In this document: one piece after another, positions 18,392-28,674 of the stretch | Numbering within the stretch: the first letter of the stretch is position 1 | Layout: every line of letters begins with the position of its first letter | Assembly (NCBI GenBank): GCA_026706895.1 | Contig: JAPOXW010000006.1 | Span: 62,001 to 126,000 of the forward strand | Source: Gammaproteobacteria bacterium | GTDB taxonomy: Bacteria; Pseudomonadota; Gammaproteobacteria; Poriferisulfidales; Poriferisulfidaceae | Length of the DNA stretch: 64,000 bases | Reading direction: 5' to 3' | Translations under genes and position numbers: made by a program | The notes under the pieces: model-generated | The model's database searches: none | Seen by the model: only the letters and a program-made list of their open reading frames with translations | Told to the model about the DNA's origin: nothing

Positions 18392-19202
18392 CCGCTGAAC
18401 GCAGGCGCTCGCGTACCGGCGTGGTGTCGGGGCGGATGCCGTGCCACAGTTCGAAACTTTCCGCGGCCTGCTCCACCAGCATCCCAAGCCCATCGCAAAC
18501 ACGGGCGCAGCCGGCCTGCCGCGCCCAAACCATAAACGCAGTGTCGGCGCCGTACATCAGGTCATAGCAGACCGTCGATCCCGCCTCCAGGACCGAGGGC
18601 GGCAGATTCATTGGTGAAGCCGACAATTCCGCCGCGGTAGCGTTGAGAATCAAATCAAAGGAAACCTCGCCCAGATCCTCCAGCCCGCATGCTTCGAGGT
18701 TGCCAGGAGAGCCATGCGCTTGAGCCAGTGCGTGCGCGCGTTCGGGAGTGCGGTTGGCCACGGTCAAGTGCTTCGGGGCGCACCCCAGCAGGGGGCCCAA
18801 AATGCCCCGTGCCGCGCCGCCTGCACCCAGCAGGAGAATCCGCATGCCGGACAGATCAAGGCCCTGTGCCTCGGTCAGGTCGCAAACCAGGCCGCTGCCG
18901 TCTGTATTGCCGGCAACGATGACGTCTTCTCTGAAGGCCAGCCAGTTGGCCGCACCCGCCGTGCGGGCCTGCGGCATGACCTCCCCCGCCAACCCCAACG
19001 CCGCCTCCTTGTGCGGCACGGTCACGTTAAGCCCGCAACCGCCCGCCTGCCGGAAATCCTGCACCGCGGCCTCGAAATCGGACGTCGGGACATTCAGTTG
19101 TTCGTAGTGGATTTCTTTCCCGGTCTGGGCCGCGAACCCGGCGTGAATGACCGGCGACAGGCTGTGCGTGACCGGATACCCGATGACGGCATAACGCTCC
19201 AC
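18372..19202 (-). CDS. aroE: Shikimate dehydrogenase
   Basis: Reduces 3-dehydroshikimate with NADPH in aromatic amino-acid synthesis. It has the substrate site YPVTHSLSPVIHAGF, the catalytic lysine in NVTVPHKEAAL, the GNTDGSGL loop and the nucleotide-binding ILLLGAGGAARGIL. At 276 residues it is of family length. It follows hemB on the same strand by about 20 nt, and its 3' end overlaps pyrE convergently. Confidence 0.93.
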   Translation of the reverse strand: MERYAVIGYPVTHSLSPVIHAGFAAQTGKEIHYEQLNVPTSDFEAAVQDFRQAGGCGLNVTVPHKEAALGLAGEVMPQARTAGAANWLAFREDVIVAGNTDGSGLVCDLTEAQGLDLSGMRILLLGAGGAARGILGPLLGCAPKHLTVANRTPERAHALAQAHGSPGNLEACGLEDLGEVSFDLILNATAAELSASPMNLPPSVLEAGSTVCYDLMYGADTAFMVWARQAGCARVCDGLGMLVEQAAESFELWHGIRPDTTPVRERLRSAVRPRIP

Positions 19203-19223
19203 GAACCGGAAACTCCTAGGGCT

Positions 19224-20231
<1,008 letters not shown>

Positions 20232-20294
20232 TTAAGTTTAGGGGATTGCGCCTGTTTTCGGAAACTGCAAAAGCTCCCACGACCCCGGCAATAC

Positions 20295-20300
20295 TACAAT
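20295..20300 (+). promoter_or_regulatory. -10 element TACAAT upstream of dsbB
   Basis: TACAAT ends 8 nt before the dsbB ATG, so a start at usual spacing would leave a leader of only a few bases. No clear -35 or ribosome-binding site was seen, consistent with near-leaderless translation. Confidence 0.35.
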
Positions 20301-20308
20301 ACAGGCCC

Positions 20309-20824
20309 ATGTCCCGTATCCCGAACCTCCATCTTGTCGGTCTCGTCATCTGCGTGGCCGCGCTTGCTTTTGGCTACCTGTACCTGGAACGCACCTTGGG
20401 TCTTGAGCCCTGTCCACTGTGTATCCTCGACCGGTTTGTCTTTATCGCTCTGGCCGTCATCTTCGCGCTGGCCTACTTTCAGCGTCCCGGGGCGAGGGAT
20501 CGAATCGGGTACGACATCGGCGCCCTGGTCATGAGCCTGGGCGGAACCGCAATCGCCGGGCGACACGTCTACCTCCAGAATCACCCGCCGGACACCCTGG
20601 GCGACTGCGGCGCGGGATTCTGGCACATGCTTGACCAGATCGGCCTCGAAGGAGCAGTGGCGTCTGCGCTGCAGGGCGGTGGCGATTGCGGCACCATCCA
20701 GTGGACGTTCCTGGGGTTGTCCATCCCGGCCCTGACCTTGGGCCTTTTTGTGGTATTGTTTCTGCTATCGTTGGTCGACATGATCGACGCCATTCGGAAA
20801 CGTCACCTGGAGTACCCGACATGA
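20309..20824 (+). CDS. dsbB: Disulfide bond formation protein B
   Basis: An inner-membrane quinone-linked oxidase that recharges DsbA. It has four hydrophobic spans, a first cysteine pair CPLC after the initial helix, and a second periplasmic cysteine pair (LGDCGAGFW and GGGDCGTIQW). At 171 residues it is standard. The ATG at 20309 is chosen; the track's upstream extension to 19907 is antisense to hemB. Its stop overlaps the next ATG by 4 nt, suggesting the DUF4399 protein is co-made. Confidence 0.9.
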   Translation: MSRIPNLHLVGLVICVAALAFGYLYLERTLGLEPCPLCILDRFVFIALAVIFALAYFQRPGARDRIGYDIGALVMSLGGTAIAGRHVYLQNHPPDTLGDCGAGFWHMLDQIGLEGAVASALQGGGDCGTIQWTFLGLSIPALTLGLFVVLFLLSLVDMIDAIRKRHLEYPT

Positions 20825-21249
20825 GATACGTGCATTCCGGCATTTTTGCCCTCGTCTTGGGCTTGGCCCTGTCCCCCCTTCTGGCCGAAATGCCCCGGCA
20901 GCCCGCGCCTGAAGGCGCCGGCGTGTATTTCATCGAGCCCGTCGGCGGCGCAACCGTCCAGTCCCCCTTCAAGGTGTTGTTCGGTCTGCATGACATGGGC
21001 GTTGCCCCGGCTGGCGTAAATCAGCCGAATACCGGCCATCACCACCTGCTGATCAACTCTCCGGGAGTCGACCTCGGCATGCCGCTTCCCACAACTGATC
21101 AGGTTCGCCATTTCGGCGGCGGACAGACGGAAACCATGCTGACGCTGGAGTCGGGCAGTTATACGCTGCAACTGGTGCTCGGCGATTACGCGCACATCCC
21201 GCACGACCCGCCGGTCGTGTCCGAGACGATTACGATCACCGTCGAGTAG
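20821..21249 (+). CDS. DUF4399 secreted protein
   Basis: A 142-residue exported protein with a signal peptide (IFALVLGLALSPLLAEM). It has DUF4399 hallmarks: VYFIEPVGGATVQSPFKVLF, a histidine cluster NTGHHHLLIN and a final region ending TITITVE. The function is not established, but the HHH and MGV pattern suggests a small immunoglobulin-like periplasmic domain, possibly copper-binding. It overlaps the dsbB stop as ATGA, so it is an operon partner of dsbB. Confidence 0.75.
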   Translation: MRYVHSGIFALVLGLALSPLLAEMPRQPAPEGAGVYFIEPVGGATVQSPFKVLFGLHDMGVAPAGVNQPNTGHHHLLINSPGVDLGMPLPTTDQVRHFGGGQTETMLTLESGSYTLQLVLGDYAHIPHDPPVVSETITITVE

Positions 21250-22161
21250 TCAGACCCAGTCGCGGGCGCCCAGAAAGCGTTCGGCCAGTTCCGCTTCCGG
21301 CGAGCCTGGTTCGGGTCGGTAGTCGTACATCCAACCGCAGTCCGGAGGGAGCGACATCAGGATCGATTCGGCACGCCGGCTGTTCTGCAGTCCGAACAGC
21401 GTGCCGCGGTCGTACAACAGGTTGAACTCGGCGTAACGGCCGCGACGGTATTTCTGGAAGGCTCTCTCGCGCTCGCCCCAAGGCGTCTCGCGGCGACGCT
21501 CCACGATCGGCAGGTACCCCTTGAGAAAGTGTTCTGCCACGGCACGCATGAACGCAAAGGTCTTCTCAAAACCCCATTCGTTGAGATCGTCGAAGAACAG
21601 GCCGCCGACGCCGCGCGTCTCGTCGCGGTGCGGCAGGTAGAAGTAGCGGTCGCACCACTGTTTGAATTTCGGGTAGACCTCGTCTCCGAAAGGCGTGCAA
21701 GCATCGCGAGCCATGGCGTGCCAATGCCGGGCATCTTCCTCGAATCCGTAGTACGGAGTCAGGTCAAATCCGCCTCCAAACCACCACCGATCTTCGCCGT
21801 CGGCCGCACGGGCGCTGAAGAACCGAACGTTGCAGTGCGCCGTGGGCACGTAGGGATTCAGCGGGTGAACCACGATCGACACGCCCATCGCGGTGAACGG
21901 CTGTCCCGCCAGTTCCGGATGCCGTTCGGTGGCCGCCTCGGGCAGCGCCGTGCCTGCGACATCCGAGAAGTTCACTCCTGCCTTCTCGAAAGCCTCTCCC
22001 CCCTCCAGCACCCGTGTATCGCCCCGGCTTCCCTCGGGATGATCCCAGGAGTCTTGACGGAATCTCGCTGTCGGCTCCAACTGCTCGAACGCCTCGGTGG
22101 CATCCTGCTGGAACTTCTCCAGGAAGGCGCGAACGGATCCGGGGTCGGGAAGGTCACTCAT
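21250..22161 (-). CDS. hemF: Oxygen-dependent coproporphyrinogen III oxidase
   Basis: Oxidatively decarboxylates coproporphyrinogen III to protoporphyrinogen IX using O2. The signature NVRFF and [18 protein letters not shown] are present, along with [17 protein letters not shown]. At 303 residues it is full length. It overlaps the tsaC stop by 4 nt (ATGA), so it belongs to a topA-tsaC-hemF run. Its presence implies oxygen is available to the organism. Confidence 0.94.
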   Translation of the reverse strand: MSDLPDPGSVRAFLEKFQQDATEAFEQLEPTARFRQDSWDHPEGSRGDTRVLEGGEAFEKAGVNFSDVAGTALPEAATERHPELAGQPFTAMGVSIVVHPLNPYVPTAHCNVRFFSARAADGEDRWWFGGGFDLTPYYGFEEDARHWHAMARDACTPFGDEVYPKFKQWCDRYFYLPHRDETRGVGGLFFDDLNEWGFEKTFAFMRAVAEHFLKGYLPIVERRRETPWGERERAFQKYRRGRYAEFNLLYDRGTLFGLQNSRRAESILMSLPPDCGWMYDYRPEPGSPEAELAERFLGARDWV

Positions 22162-22682
22162 GTCGCCTGTACCGGACGGATCACCTGCCCCGTCAGCAAG
22201 TCTCGAATCTCGCTGGGACCCGAAGCCCCGCCGAGCGGCCCTTCCACGATTCCGTCTATCGTCGAACCGAACATCTCGTCAACCTCTTCGGACGTTTTTG
22301 CCGGGGGCGCCCCTTCCGGGTTCGCGCTGGTCGAAACCAGAGGGCCCACCTCCAGGCACAGTGCACGGCACAGGCTGTGGCGGGTGATGCGGACCGCCTG
22401 GGTCGCATGCGTGCCCCGCAGCAGGGCGGGCGCATCTTCGGCGGCCGGAACCAACCAGGTCACCGGCTCCCCCGGGGACTCCAGTTTAGCCTGCTGTCCC
22501 TCGTCCAGAGGCCGGATGTACGGCTCCAGATCCTCGCAACGGGCCGCGATCAGGATCAGGCCCTTGTCCGGGTCCCTTCGTTTCATGTCCAGTAAGCGAC
22601 GCACCGCGTCCAGATGACTTGGCAGGCAACCCAGGCCCCACACGCCTTCCGTCGGATAGGCCAGGACCTTGCCGTCCAGCAA
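22158..22682 (-). CDS. tsaC: Threonylcarbamoyl-AMP synthase (YrdC/Sua5 family)
   Basis: Makes the threonylcarbamoyl-AMP used by TsaB, TsaD and TsaE. The family motif [29 protein letters not shown] and [11 protein letters not shown] are present. The boundary given uses TTG at 22682 (174 residues), but family members carry about 12-16 more residues before this motif. In frame upstream there is only CTG (22709) before the topA stop codon, which is in the same frame. The Shine-Dalgarno GGAGG directly after the topA stop has no ATG, GTG or TTG at normal spacing. The true start is therefore uncertain. It overlaps hemF by 4 nt. Confidence 0.85.
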   Translation of the reverse strand: MLDGKVLAYPTEGVWGLGCLPSHLDAVRRLLDMKRRDPDKGLILIAARCEDLEPYIRPLDEGQQAKLESPGEPVTWLVPAAEDAPALLRGTHATQAVRITRHSLCRALCLEVGPLVSTSANPEGAPPAKTSEEVDEMFGSTIDGIVEGPLGGASGPSEIRDLLTGQVIRPVQAT

Positions 22683-22739
22683 CGCCTTGATGCCCTCTCG
22701 GGTGTCCAGCGTACTGCCGCCCCTGCCGGAGACGCCTCC

Positions 22740-25070
22740 TTAGCTTTTACGTTTTGCGCGTGAAGCGCGGCGCTTGCGCGGCGGTGCGGCGGCCAGGAGT
22801 TCCTGGCATTGTTCCAGCGTCAATTCCGCAGGATCCTTCCCCTTCGGAATCTTCGCGTTGCGCTTGCCATTCGTGATGTACGGGCCATACCGGCCGTTGA
22901 GCACCTGAATATCGTCCACCCCGAAGTCTTGAATCGTGCGGTTCGCCTCACGGTGCCGATGTTCCGCGATCAATTCATCCGCCTGCTCGCGCGTCACCGT
23001 CATCGGGTCTTCTCCTTTCGGCAGGGACACGTATTTTTTCGGCCCATATTTCACGTAGGGTCCGAAACGGCCAATGTTGACTTCGATCAATTCACCGTCG
23101 TCCCCCACGCCCAGCGATCTCGGCAATACCAGCAGGTCCATCGCTTCCTCGAACGTGATGGTCTCGAAACTCTGGCCTTCGCGGAGGCTCGCGAACCGAG
23201 GCTTTTCTTCATCCTCCCGGTCTCCGACCTGGACGAACGGCCCGTAGCGCCCAACCCGGACGCGGACCGGCTTGCCGCTTTCCGGGTCCGTGCCGAGTTC
23301 GCGCATCATCTGCGCCTTCTGGCGGGACACGGTCTCGCTCTTCTCGTTCACCTGCTGGTGGAACGGCTTCCAGAAACTGTCCACGACCGGGACCCACTCG
23401 GTTTCTCCCCGCGCCACCCGGTCCAGCGAATCCTCCAGTTGCGCCGTGAACTCGTAGTCGACGTACCGCGAAAAGTGCTCGGTCAGGAAATTGCACACCA
23501 CCTTGCCGAGCGCGGTCGGGAAGAATGTCCGTTTGTCGAGTTCCGCGTACTTGCGGCTGACCAAAGTCGACAGGGTGTCCGCGTAGGTGGAGGGGCGGCC
23601 GATGCCGTATTCCTCCAGGGTCTTGACCAAGCTCGCCTCGGTATAGCGCGGCGGCGGTTCGGTGAAGTGCTGGTTCGCCTTGACCTCCTGAAGTGCCACA
23701 CGTTCGCCCTCGCGCAGTTCGGGGAGGTAGCGTTCGTCGCTGTTTTTTTGGTTTCCGTTCCCGTTTGCCTCGTCCGAACCTTCGCGGTACACCTGCATGA
23801 ACCCGGGGATTCGCACATGGGAGCCGGTTGCCCGCAGCTGGGTGCCTGGGCCACAGTCGAGATCCACGCTGACCTGGTCGATCACGGCCGGGATCATCTG
23901 GCAGGCCACGGCGCGCTTCCAGACCAACTCGTAAAGTTTCTGCTGGTCACTGCTCAGCTTGCCGCGGGTGTGTTCCGGCGTTTGCGCGGCATCGGTCGGA
24001 CGAACCGCCTCGTGCGCTTCCTGCGCGTTGCGGGTTCGGGTCTTGTACCGCCGGGGAGACGGCGGCATCTGGTCCTCGCCATAACGCTCTTGGATGGTCT
24101 GGCGGAGGTTGTTCAACGCAACGGTCGCGAGCGTCACCGAATCTGTCCGCATGTAGGTGATCAGGCCGACCGGGCCGGAGCCCAGATCAACGCCTTCGTA
24201 CAACTGCTGGGCGACCTGCATCGTCTTGCGTGCGGAGAAACGCAGCTTGCGCGACGCTTCCTGTTGCAGGGTCGAGGTGGTGAACGGCGGCGCCGGGTTA
24301 CGCTTGCGTTCCTTGCGCTCCACCGACGCGACGGCCAGTTCCGTGGCATGCGCCTGAACCTGCTCGCGGGCCGCATTTGCCTGTTCTTCGTTCTCCAAAT
24401 CGAACTTCTTCAGGCGTTTCCCGTCCAGCGTGTGTAGCTTGGCCGGGAATCCGTGTCCGTCTTTGTCCAGCAGCGCATCCACGGTCCAGAACTCGCGGGG
24501 TTGAAACGCCTCAATCTCGTTCTCGCGTTCGACGACCAGGCGCAGGGCCGGGCTCTGGACGCGGCCTGCCGAAAGCTTGGGGGCGATCTTCCGCCACAGC
24601 AACGGCGACAGGTTGAACCCGACCAGGTAGTCGATGGCCCGCCGCGCCTGGTAAGCGTTGACCAGGTCGTCCGACAGGTCCCGCGGATGCTCTAGGGCCT
24701 GACGCACCGCCTCGGGAGTCACTTCGTGGAACACCACCCGGTAGGTTTTCTTCTCGCCCAGTTTCTTGCGCTTGTTGAGCAGGCTGTACAGCGACCAGGA
24801 GATCGCTTCCCCTTCGCGGTCCGGGTCGGAAGCCAGGTACAACGCCTCGCAATCCTCGAGCGCGCTCGCGATCTTGCGCAGGTGCTTCTCGTGCCCGGGC
24901 GTCACCTGGTACTTGAGGGCGTAGTCGCCTTCCGTGTCGACGGCTCCGTCCTTCGGAACCAGGTCCTGCACATGGCCGTAAGACGCCAGCACCTGGAAGC
25001 CTGGGCCCAGATACTTCTCGATCGTCCGGGCTTTCGCCGGCGATTCCACTACGACCAGATTGTTCGGCAT
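22740..25070 (-). CDS. topA: DNA topoisomerase I
   Basis: Relaxes negative supercoils through a tyrosine-DNA intermediate. It has a Toprim domain at the N-terminus (LVVVESPAKARTIEKYLG, SDPDREGEAISW), the catalytic tyrosine in GLITYMRTDSVTL, and the core motif YTEASLVKTLEEYGIGRPSTYA. Two or more C-terminal GRYGP repeats follow, then a basic tail. The classic zinc ribbons are replaced by Toprim-C repeats (GRFGPYVKYG, GRYGPYITNG). The ATG at 25070 (MPNNLVVVES) gives 776 residues. It is followed by tsaC and hemF on the same strand. Confidence 0.93.
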   Translation of the reverse strand: MPNNLVVVESPAKARTIEKYLGPGFQVLASYGHVQDLVPKDGAVDTEGDYALKYQVTPGHEKHLRKIASALEDCEALYLASDPDREGEAISWSLYSLLNKRKKLGEKKTYRVVFHEVTPEAVRQALEHPRDLSDDLVNAYQARRAIDYLVGFNLSPLLWRKIAPKLSAGRVQSPALRLVVERENEIEAFQPREFWTVDALLDKDGHGFPAKLHTLDGKRLKKFDLENEEQANAAREQVQAHATELAVASVERKERKRNPAPPFTTSTLQQEASRKLRFSARKTMQVAQQLYEGVDLGSGPVGLITYMRTDSVTLATVALNNLRQTIQERYGEDQMPPSPRRYKTRTRNAQEAHEAVRPTDAAQTPEHTRGKLSSDQQKLYELVWKRAVACQMIPAVIDQVSVDLDCGPGTQLRATGSHVRIPGFMQVYREGSDEANGNGNQKNSDERYLPELREGERVALQEVKANQHFTEPPPRYTEASLVKTLEEYGIGRPSTYADTLSTLVSRKYAELDKRTFFPTALGKVVCNFLTEHFSRYVDYEFTAQLEDSLDRVARGETEWVPVVDSFWKPFHQQVNEKSETVSRQKAQMMRELGTDPESGKPVRVRVGRYGPFVQVGDREDEEKPRFASLREGQSFETITFEEAMDLLVLPRSLGVGDDGELIEVNIGRFGPYVKYGPKKYVSLPKGEDPMTVTREQADELIAEHRHREANRTIQDFGVDDIQVLNGRYGPYITNGKRNAKIPKGKDPAELTLEQCQELLAAAPPRKRRASRAKRKS

Positions 25071-25132
25071 GGCGGGATGTTGCACGCAAGAAGTCTTGGT
25101 TTTCTGATTCTGTCAGCTTTTAAATTAGGGTA

Positions 25133-25167
25133 ACACGATCTCGATGCTGTAAATGTGAATCGTGTTG
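25133..25167. repeat. Inverted repeat AACACGAT/ATCGTGTT upstream of topA
   Basis: An 8-bp perfect inverted repeat with a 19-nt centre lies 63-97 bp upstream of the topA ATG, downstream of the secreted-protein gene. There is no T-run. It could be an operator or a transcript-end structure; nothing further supports a specific role. Confidence 0.35.
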
Positions 25168-25192
25168 TGGACAGTCAAATCGTCCATGCAAC

Positions 25193-25927
25193 CTACTCTG
25201 AAGCCTGTGCCGGTGCTTGCGGGATACACCATGCCGTCGGGCTGCGCGCCAAATCCCCCGGCCCGGCAACCGCCTGAGGCTCCAGCAACAGCGCGTAACT
25301 GTAGCTGGGAAAGACTGCCGCCACCACGGCTCGCAGCCAGGACGCCGGCTCCGCTTCTTTCTCGGCCGGAACCACCGTCAGCCCCATGCCGATCGACAGG
25401 AATTCCAGGCTGCCCGCGTTGAGGCGGACCATCGGAAGAGGCTGCGTCTTGCTGCTCGGCCAGAACCTCGAGACCCTGCGGTGGACCGCACGCGCCGGTT
25501 CATGCACGACGATTTCGGTCAAGTCGATCTCGATGTGTTGCGGCGGGTGCACCCACGCATCCGGAATCCAGGTGAAAGGCTCGATGTCGCCGACATTGAA
25601 AGCCTCCAATACCCGGGCATGCGGTTGGTCGCCGTTGCCGAGTCGGGCGCGCTGGATCCAACCGCGCCCATTGACCTGCACACGAACCAGAAGGTCTCCT
25701 GGACCGATCGACACCGGCGGCTCGTATCCGGGCCACGGGCACCACACCTTCGGCCAGTCCTGCGGGTCCTTGACGAAACGCCGTGCCGCATCCGCTTCGG
25801 CTTCTCCCTGGCTCACCAGGTAGACGTGCGGTGCGTCGTCACGCAGCCACTCCTTCGCCGGATCCGCCTCGAAAGAGGCAAAGACGGAACCGGAAACTAG
25901 GAAAAGAGCCAAAACCGCTGGGCGCAT
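25193..25927 (-). CDS. Hypothetical secreted protein
   Basis: A 244-residue protein with a clear signal peptide (MRPAVLALFLVSGSVFASF), so probably periplasmic. I do not recognise the family. It is rich in proline and tryptophan, with stretches such as KVWCPWPGYEPPVSIGPGD, a histidine-flanked IVVHEPARAVHRRVSRFW and a hydrophobic patch SLEFLSIGMGLTVV near residue 170. No catalytic motif is evident. It is divergent from argS and lies upstream of topA on the same strand with a noncoding gap of about 120 nt. The reading frame has codon use like its neighbours, which supports a real gene. Confidence 0.6.
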   Translation of the reverse strand: MRPAVLALFLVSGSVFASFEADPAKEWLRDDAPHVYLVSQGEAEADAARRFVKDPQDWPKVWCPWPGYEPPVSIGPGDLLVRVQVNGRGWIQRARLGNGDQPHARVLEAFNVGDIEPFTWIPDAWVHPPQHIEIDLTEIVVHEPARAVHRRVSRFWPSSKTQPLPMVRLNAGSLEFLSIGMGLTVVPAEKEAEPASWLRAVVAAVFPSYSYALLLEPQAVAGPGDLARSPTAWCIPQAPAQASE

Positions 25928-25980
25928 CTATCAATTTTAGAGCATGGGGGTACACTACGCCCCTCTTACCGGCCAATCCC

Positions 25981-27735
25981 GTGAAAGCCACTCTCGTTTC
26001 GAACCTGACCCAGGCATGGCAGACCCTGCACCAACAGGGCCTGTTGCCCGACCCGAACCCCGACCGCATCGAGGTCGTGTCGACCAAGGATCCGAGACAT
26101 GGAGATTACGCCTGCAACCTCGCTCTTGTCTTGGCGCGAGAAGCAAACCTTAATGCGCGCGATCTAGCCGAGCAGATCATCCAGAACCTGCCGGAGAACT
26201 CAGACTTGTTGTCCACGGAAGTGGCAGGCCCGGGATTCATCAACTTTCAGTTGCGGCCTGAAGCCAAGGCGGAGATCGTCGACCAGGTCCTGAGCCAGGC
26301 TACGAATTACGGAACCCGGCCGCCCGGCAGCGAACAGCGCATCCTGATCGAATACGTCTCCGCCAATCCGACCGGGCCCCTGCATGTCGGACACGGCCGC
26401 GGGGCCGCGCTCGGCTCCTGCCTCGCCCGGATTCTCGAGGCGGCCGGCCACACGGTCGAATGTGAATACTTCATCAACGACGCCGGACGGCAAATGGACA
26501 TCCTGGCGATTTCCGTATGGCTGCGTTATCTGGAACTGTGCGGAGAACCCGTGGTCTTTCCGGAGGCCGGATATCAGGGTGACTACATTCTGGACATCGC
26601 GGCCGACTGCCACCGCACTCGTGGCGACGTGTGGCGGGCCTCGTTCGAAAACATCCGGGCAGGCGCACCGGACGACGGGCCGGACGAGGACGGGCACAAC
26701 ATGTACCTGGACTTTCTGATCCTTCGGGCCCGGGATTTTCTTGACGAGACAGTCTGGACCGAATTGGCTTCGGTTGCGGTCGACACGCTGCTCGAACGTA
26801 TCCGCCGCGATCTGGATCATTTCGGCGCAAGTTTCGATTACTGGCAGTCCGAACGCAAACTGCTGGACGACCGCAAGGTCGAGCAAACCATCGCGCAATT
26901 GCGGGAGGCCGGCCATCTGTACGAACTGGAGGGCGCCCTCTGGTTCCGTTCAAGCGAGTTCGGTGACGAAAAGGACCGCGTCGTCCAGAGAAGCAACGGG
27001 CAGTGGACGTACTTCGCGACCGACATCGCCTATCACGCCGACAAGATGGCACGCGGCTACGGCACCGCGATCAATATCTGGGGGGCGGATCATCACGGCT
27101 ATGCGGGGCGGGTGCGTGCCGCGCTTCAGGCGCTCGGGATCGACCCCGAGCGGCTGGAAATCCTGCTGGTCCAATTCGCCAGCCTGTACCGAGGCAAGCA
27201 AAAAATCTCGATGTCGACGCGCAGCGGGGAGTTCGTGACCCTGCAGTCGCTGCAGCACGAGGTCGGACAGGATGCGGCACGCTTCTTCTACGTCATGCGC
27301 AAATCGGACCAGCACCTGGACTTCGACCTTCAACTGGCCACCGAACAAAGCGTGGACAACCCGGTCTACTACGTGCAGTACGCGCACGCACGGATCTGCA
27401 GCATCCTGGAGCGGGCGAAAGATGAGGACATCAACATTCCCGAGGATCCCTGCGACCTGTCACCGCTGACCGATGAGGGCGAACGCGCGCTGCAGAAGCA
27501 GTTGTCACGCTATCCGGACGCGGTCCTACGTTCGGCCCGGGAACGCGAACCGCACCACCTGACCGTCTACCTGCGCAAACTGGCCCAGGAATTTCACGCT
27601 TACTATAATGCCGTTGCCGTGTTGGTCGATGAACTTCCCGTGTGCCAGGCTCGGCTCCGGTTGATCATGGCAGTACGCCAGACGCTCGGCAACGGTCTGA
27701 ACCTGTTGAACATCGACGCCCCCGAGAGCATGTGA
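25981..27735 (+). CDS. argS: Arginine-tRNA ligase
   Basis: A class I aminoacyl-tRNA synthetase. It has an N-terminal Add1 domain, the HIGH-type motif in NPTGPLHVGHGRGAALG, a KMSK-like loop KISMSTRSGEFVT and a C-terminal DALR anticodon-binding domain ending in LRLIMAVRQTLGNGLNLL. The GTG at 25981 (VKATLVSNL) gives 584 residues, typical. The track's earlier start lies across the divergent gene. Its stop overlaps the next ATG by one base, making an argS-SPOR pair that is common in gammaproteobacteria. Confidence 0.94.
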   Translation: MKATLVSNLTQAWQTLHQQGLLPDPNPDRIEVVSTKDPRHGDYACNLALVLAREANLNARDLAEQIIQNLPENSDLLSTEVAGPGFINFQLRPEAKAEIVDQVLSQATNYGTRPPGSEQRILIEYVSANPTGPLHVGHGRGAALGSCLARILEAAGHTVECEYFINDAGRQMDILAISVWLRYLELCGEPVVFPEAGYQGDYILDIAADCHRTRGDVWRASFENIRAGAPDDGPDEDGHNMYLDFLILRARDFLDETVWTELASVAVDTLLERIRRDLDHFGASFDYWQSERKLLDDRKVEQTIAQLREAGHLYELEGALWFRSSEFGDEKDRVVQRSNGQWTYFATDIAYHADKMARGYGTAINIWGADHHGYAGRVRAALQALGIDPERLEILLVQFASLYRGKQKISMSTRSGEFVTLQSLQHEVGQDAARFFYVMRKSDQHLDFDLQLATEQSVDNPVYYVQYAHARICSILERAKDEDINIPEDPCDLSPLTDEGERALQKQLSRYPDAVLRSAREREPHHLTVYLRKLAQEFHAYYNAVAVLVDELPVCQARLRLIMAVRQTLGNGLNLLNIDAPESM

Positions 27736-28334
27736 TGGCGGCCCCTAAAAAACGTACCGCAGCCCCGAAACGACGTCCCGCGACCCCCAAGCGGCGACCG
27801 ACCGCCAAAAAGCGCAAGACACGCGCACGCAAGCCCCTTCCCCCATGGCTCCTGCTCGGCGGCGGCCTGCTGATCGGCATCGTCAGCGTCTTGGTGTTCA
27901 ACGTGGCGAAGGAAGTGGAATGGAGTGCCCTGTGGGGTAATGCGCAGCCACCGAAGACGGCCACGGCGAAGCCGGCGGAAACACCGCGGTTCGACTTCTA
28001 CACCATCCTGCCCAGCCAGGAAGTCGTAGTGCCGGATCCGGAACCACCGGTCAAAAAAGAACCGAAACCGGGCGACAAGAAAGCCACGCCGGTGCCCGAG
28101 GGCGTCTACTACCTGCAGGTGGGTTCTTTCCGCGGTCTCGACGATGCCAACGGCATGAGGGCCCGGGTCATCCTGCTCGGAACCGAAGCGTCCATCCAGT
28201 CTGTCACCATCGACCGCGACACCTGGCACCGGGTCCGGGTCGGACCCTACAAGAATCTGGCACGGCTGCGCGAAGTGCGCAAGCGGCTTCGTGACAACCG
28301 GATCGAGACGCTGCTGATCCGCGCGCACAAGTAG
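27735..28334 (+). CDS. SPOR-domain cell-division protein (FtsN-like)
   Basis: A 199-residue bitopic inner-membrane protein. The N-terminal cytoplasmic tail is extremely Lys/Arg/Pro rich (residues 1-33), then one membrane helix (LLLGGGLLIGIVSVLVFNV), a proline-rich periplasmic linker and a C-terminal SPOR domain (YYLQVGSFRGLDDANGMRAR, then WHRVRVGPYKNLARLREV). SPOR domains bind denuded glycans made by amidases at the septum. The argS-neighbour position is typical of FtsN-like proteins. The ATG at 27735 shares one base with the argS stop. Confidence 0.85.
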   Translation: MAAPKKRTAAPKRRPATPKRRPTAKKRKTRARKPLPPWLLLGGGLLIGIVSVLVFNVAKEVEWSALWGNAQPPKTATAKPAETPRFDFYTILPSQEVVVPDPEPPVKKEPKPGDKKATPVPEGVYYLQVGSFRGLDDANGMRARVILLGTEASIQSVTIDRDTWHRVRVGPYKNLARLREVRKRLRDNRIETLLIRAHK

Positions 28335-28340
28335 GCGCGG

Positions 28341-28550
28341 TCACTCCGCCTGGATTTCCCCCTCGACCACCACGCTCAGCGGTGAATTCGGGGGCTGGTC
28401 GCCGTAATCGGTCAGGTCCTCCAGCGTACAGCGCAGCCGCAGGGGGATGCCGTCCCCCAGAACCGCCAGATGCCGGACGATGGCCTCGTCCGCCTGCACC
28501 CCGAACCGCTTCAGAAGCATGCGGATATCCTTCCGGTTTTCTTCGCTCAT
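28341..28550 (-). CDS. Small hypothetical protein
   Basis: A 69-residue acidic protein starting MSEENRKDIRMLLKRFGVQA. The ATG at 28550 has an excellent Shine-Dalgarno (GGAGG) at ideal spacing, stronger than that for the track's upstream TTG. The protein is predicted to be a short helix followed by beta strands (IPLRLRCTLEDLT, LSVVVEGEIQAE). I do not recognise a family. It is convergent with the SPOR gene (6 nt between stops) and divergent from fur. Confidence 0.6.
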   Translation of the reverse strand: MSEENRKDIRMLLKRFGVQADEAIVRHLAVLGDGIPLRLRCTLEDLTDYGDQPPNSPLSVVVEGEIQAE

Positions 28551-28674
28551 CAATACCTCCTCAAGGTCTTCCGGGCTCAATCTTCACACCGGCAATTTTA
28601 GAACGGCATCCAACTCTTTCCCATGAGCCTCTATGCTAGAGTAAGTGACTACCCTGATTGGCGGAGATTTGCCC

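Noticed and set aside
22809-24437. 542-codon plus-strand ORF antisense to topA
   Set aside because: TopA is unmistakable on the minus strand; this is a shadow.
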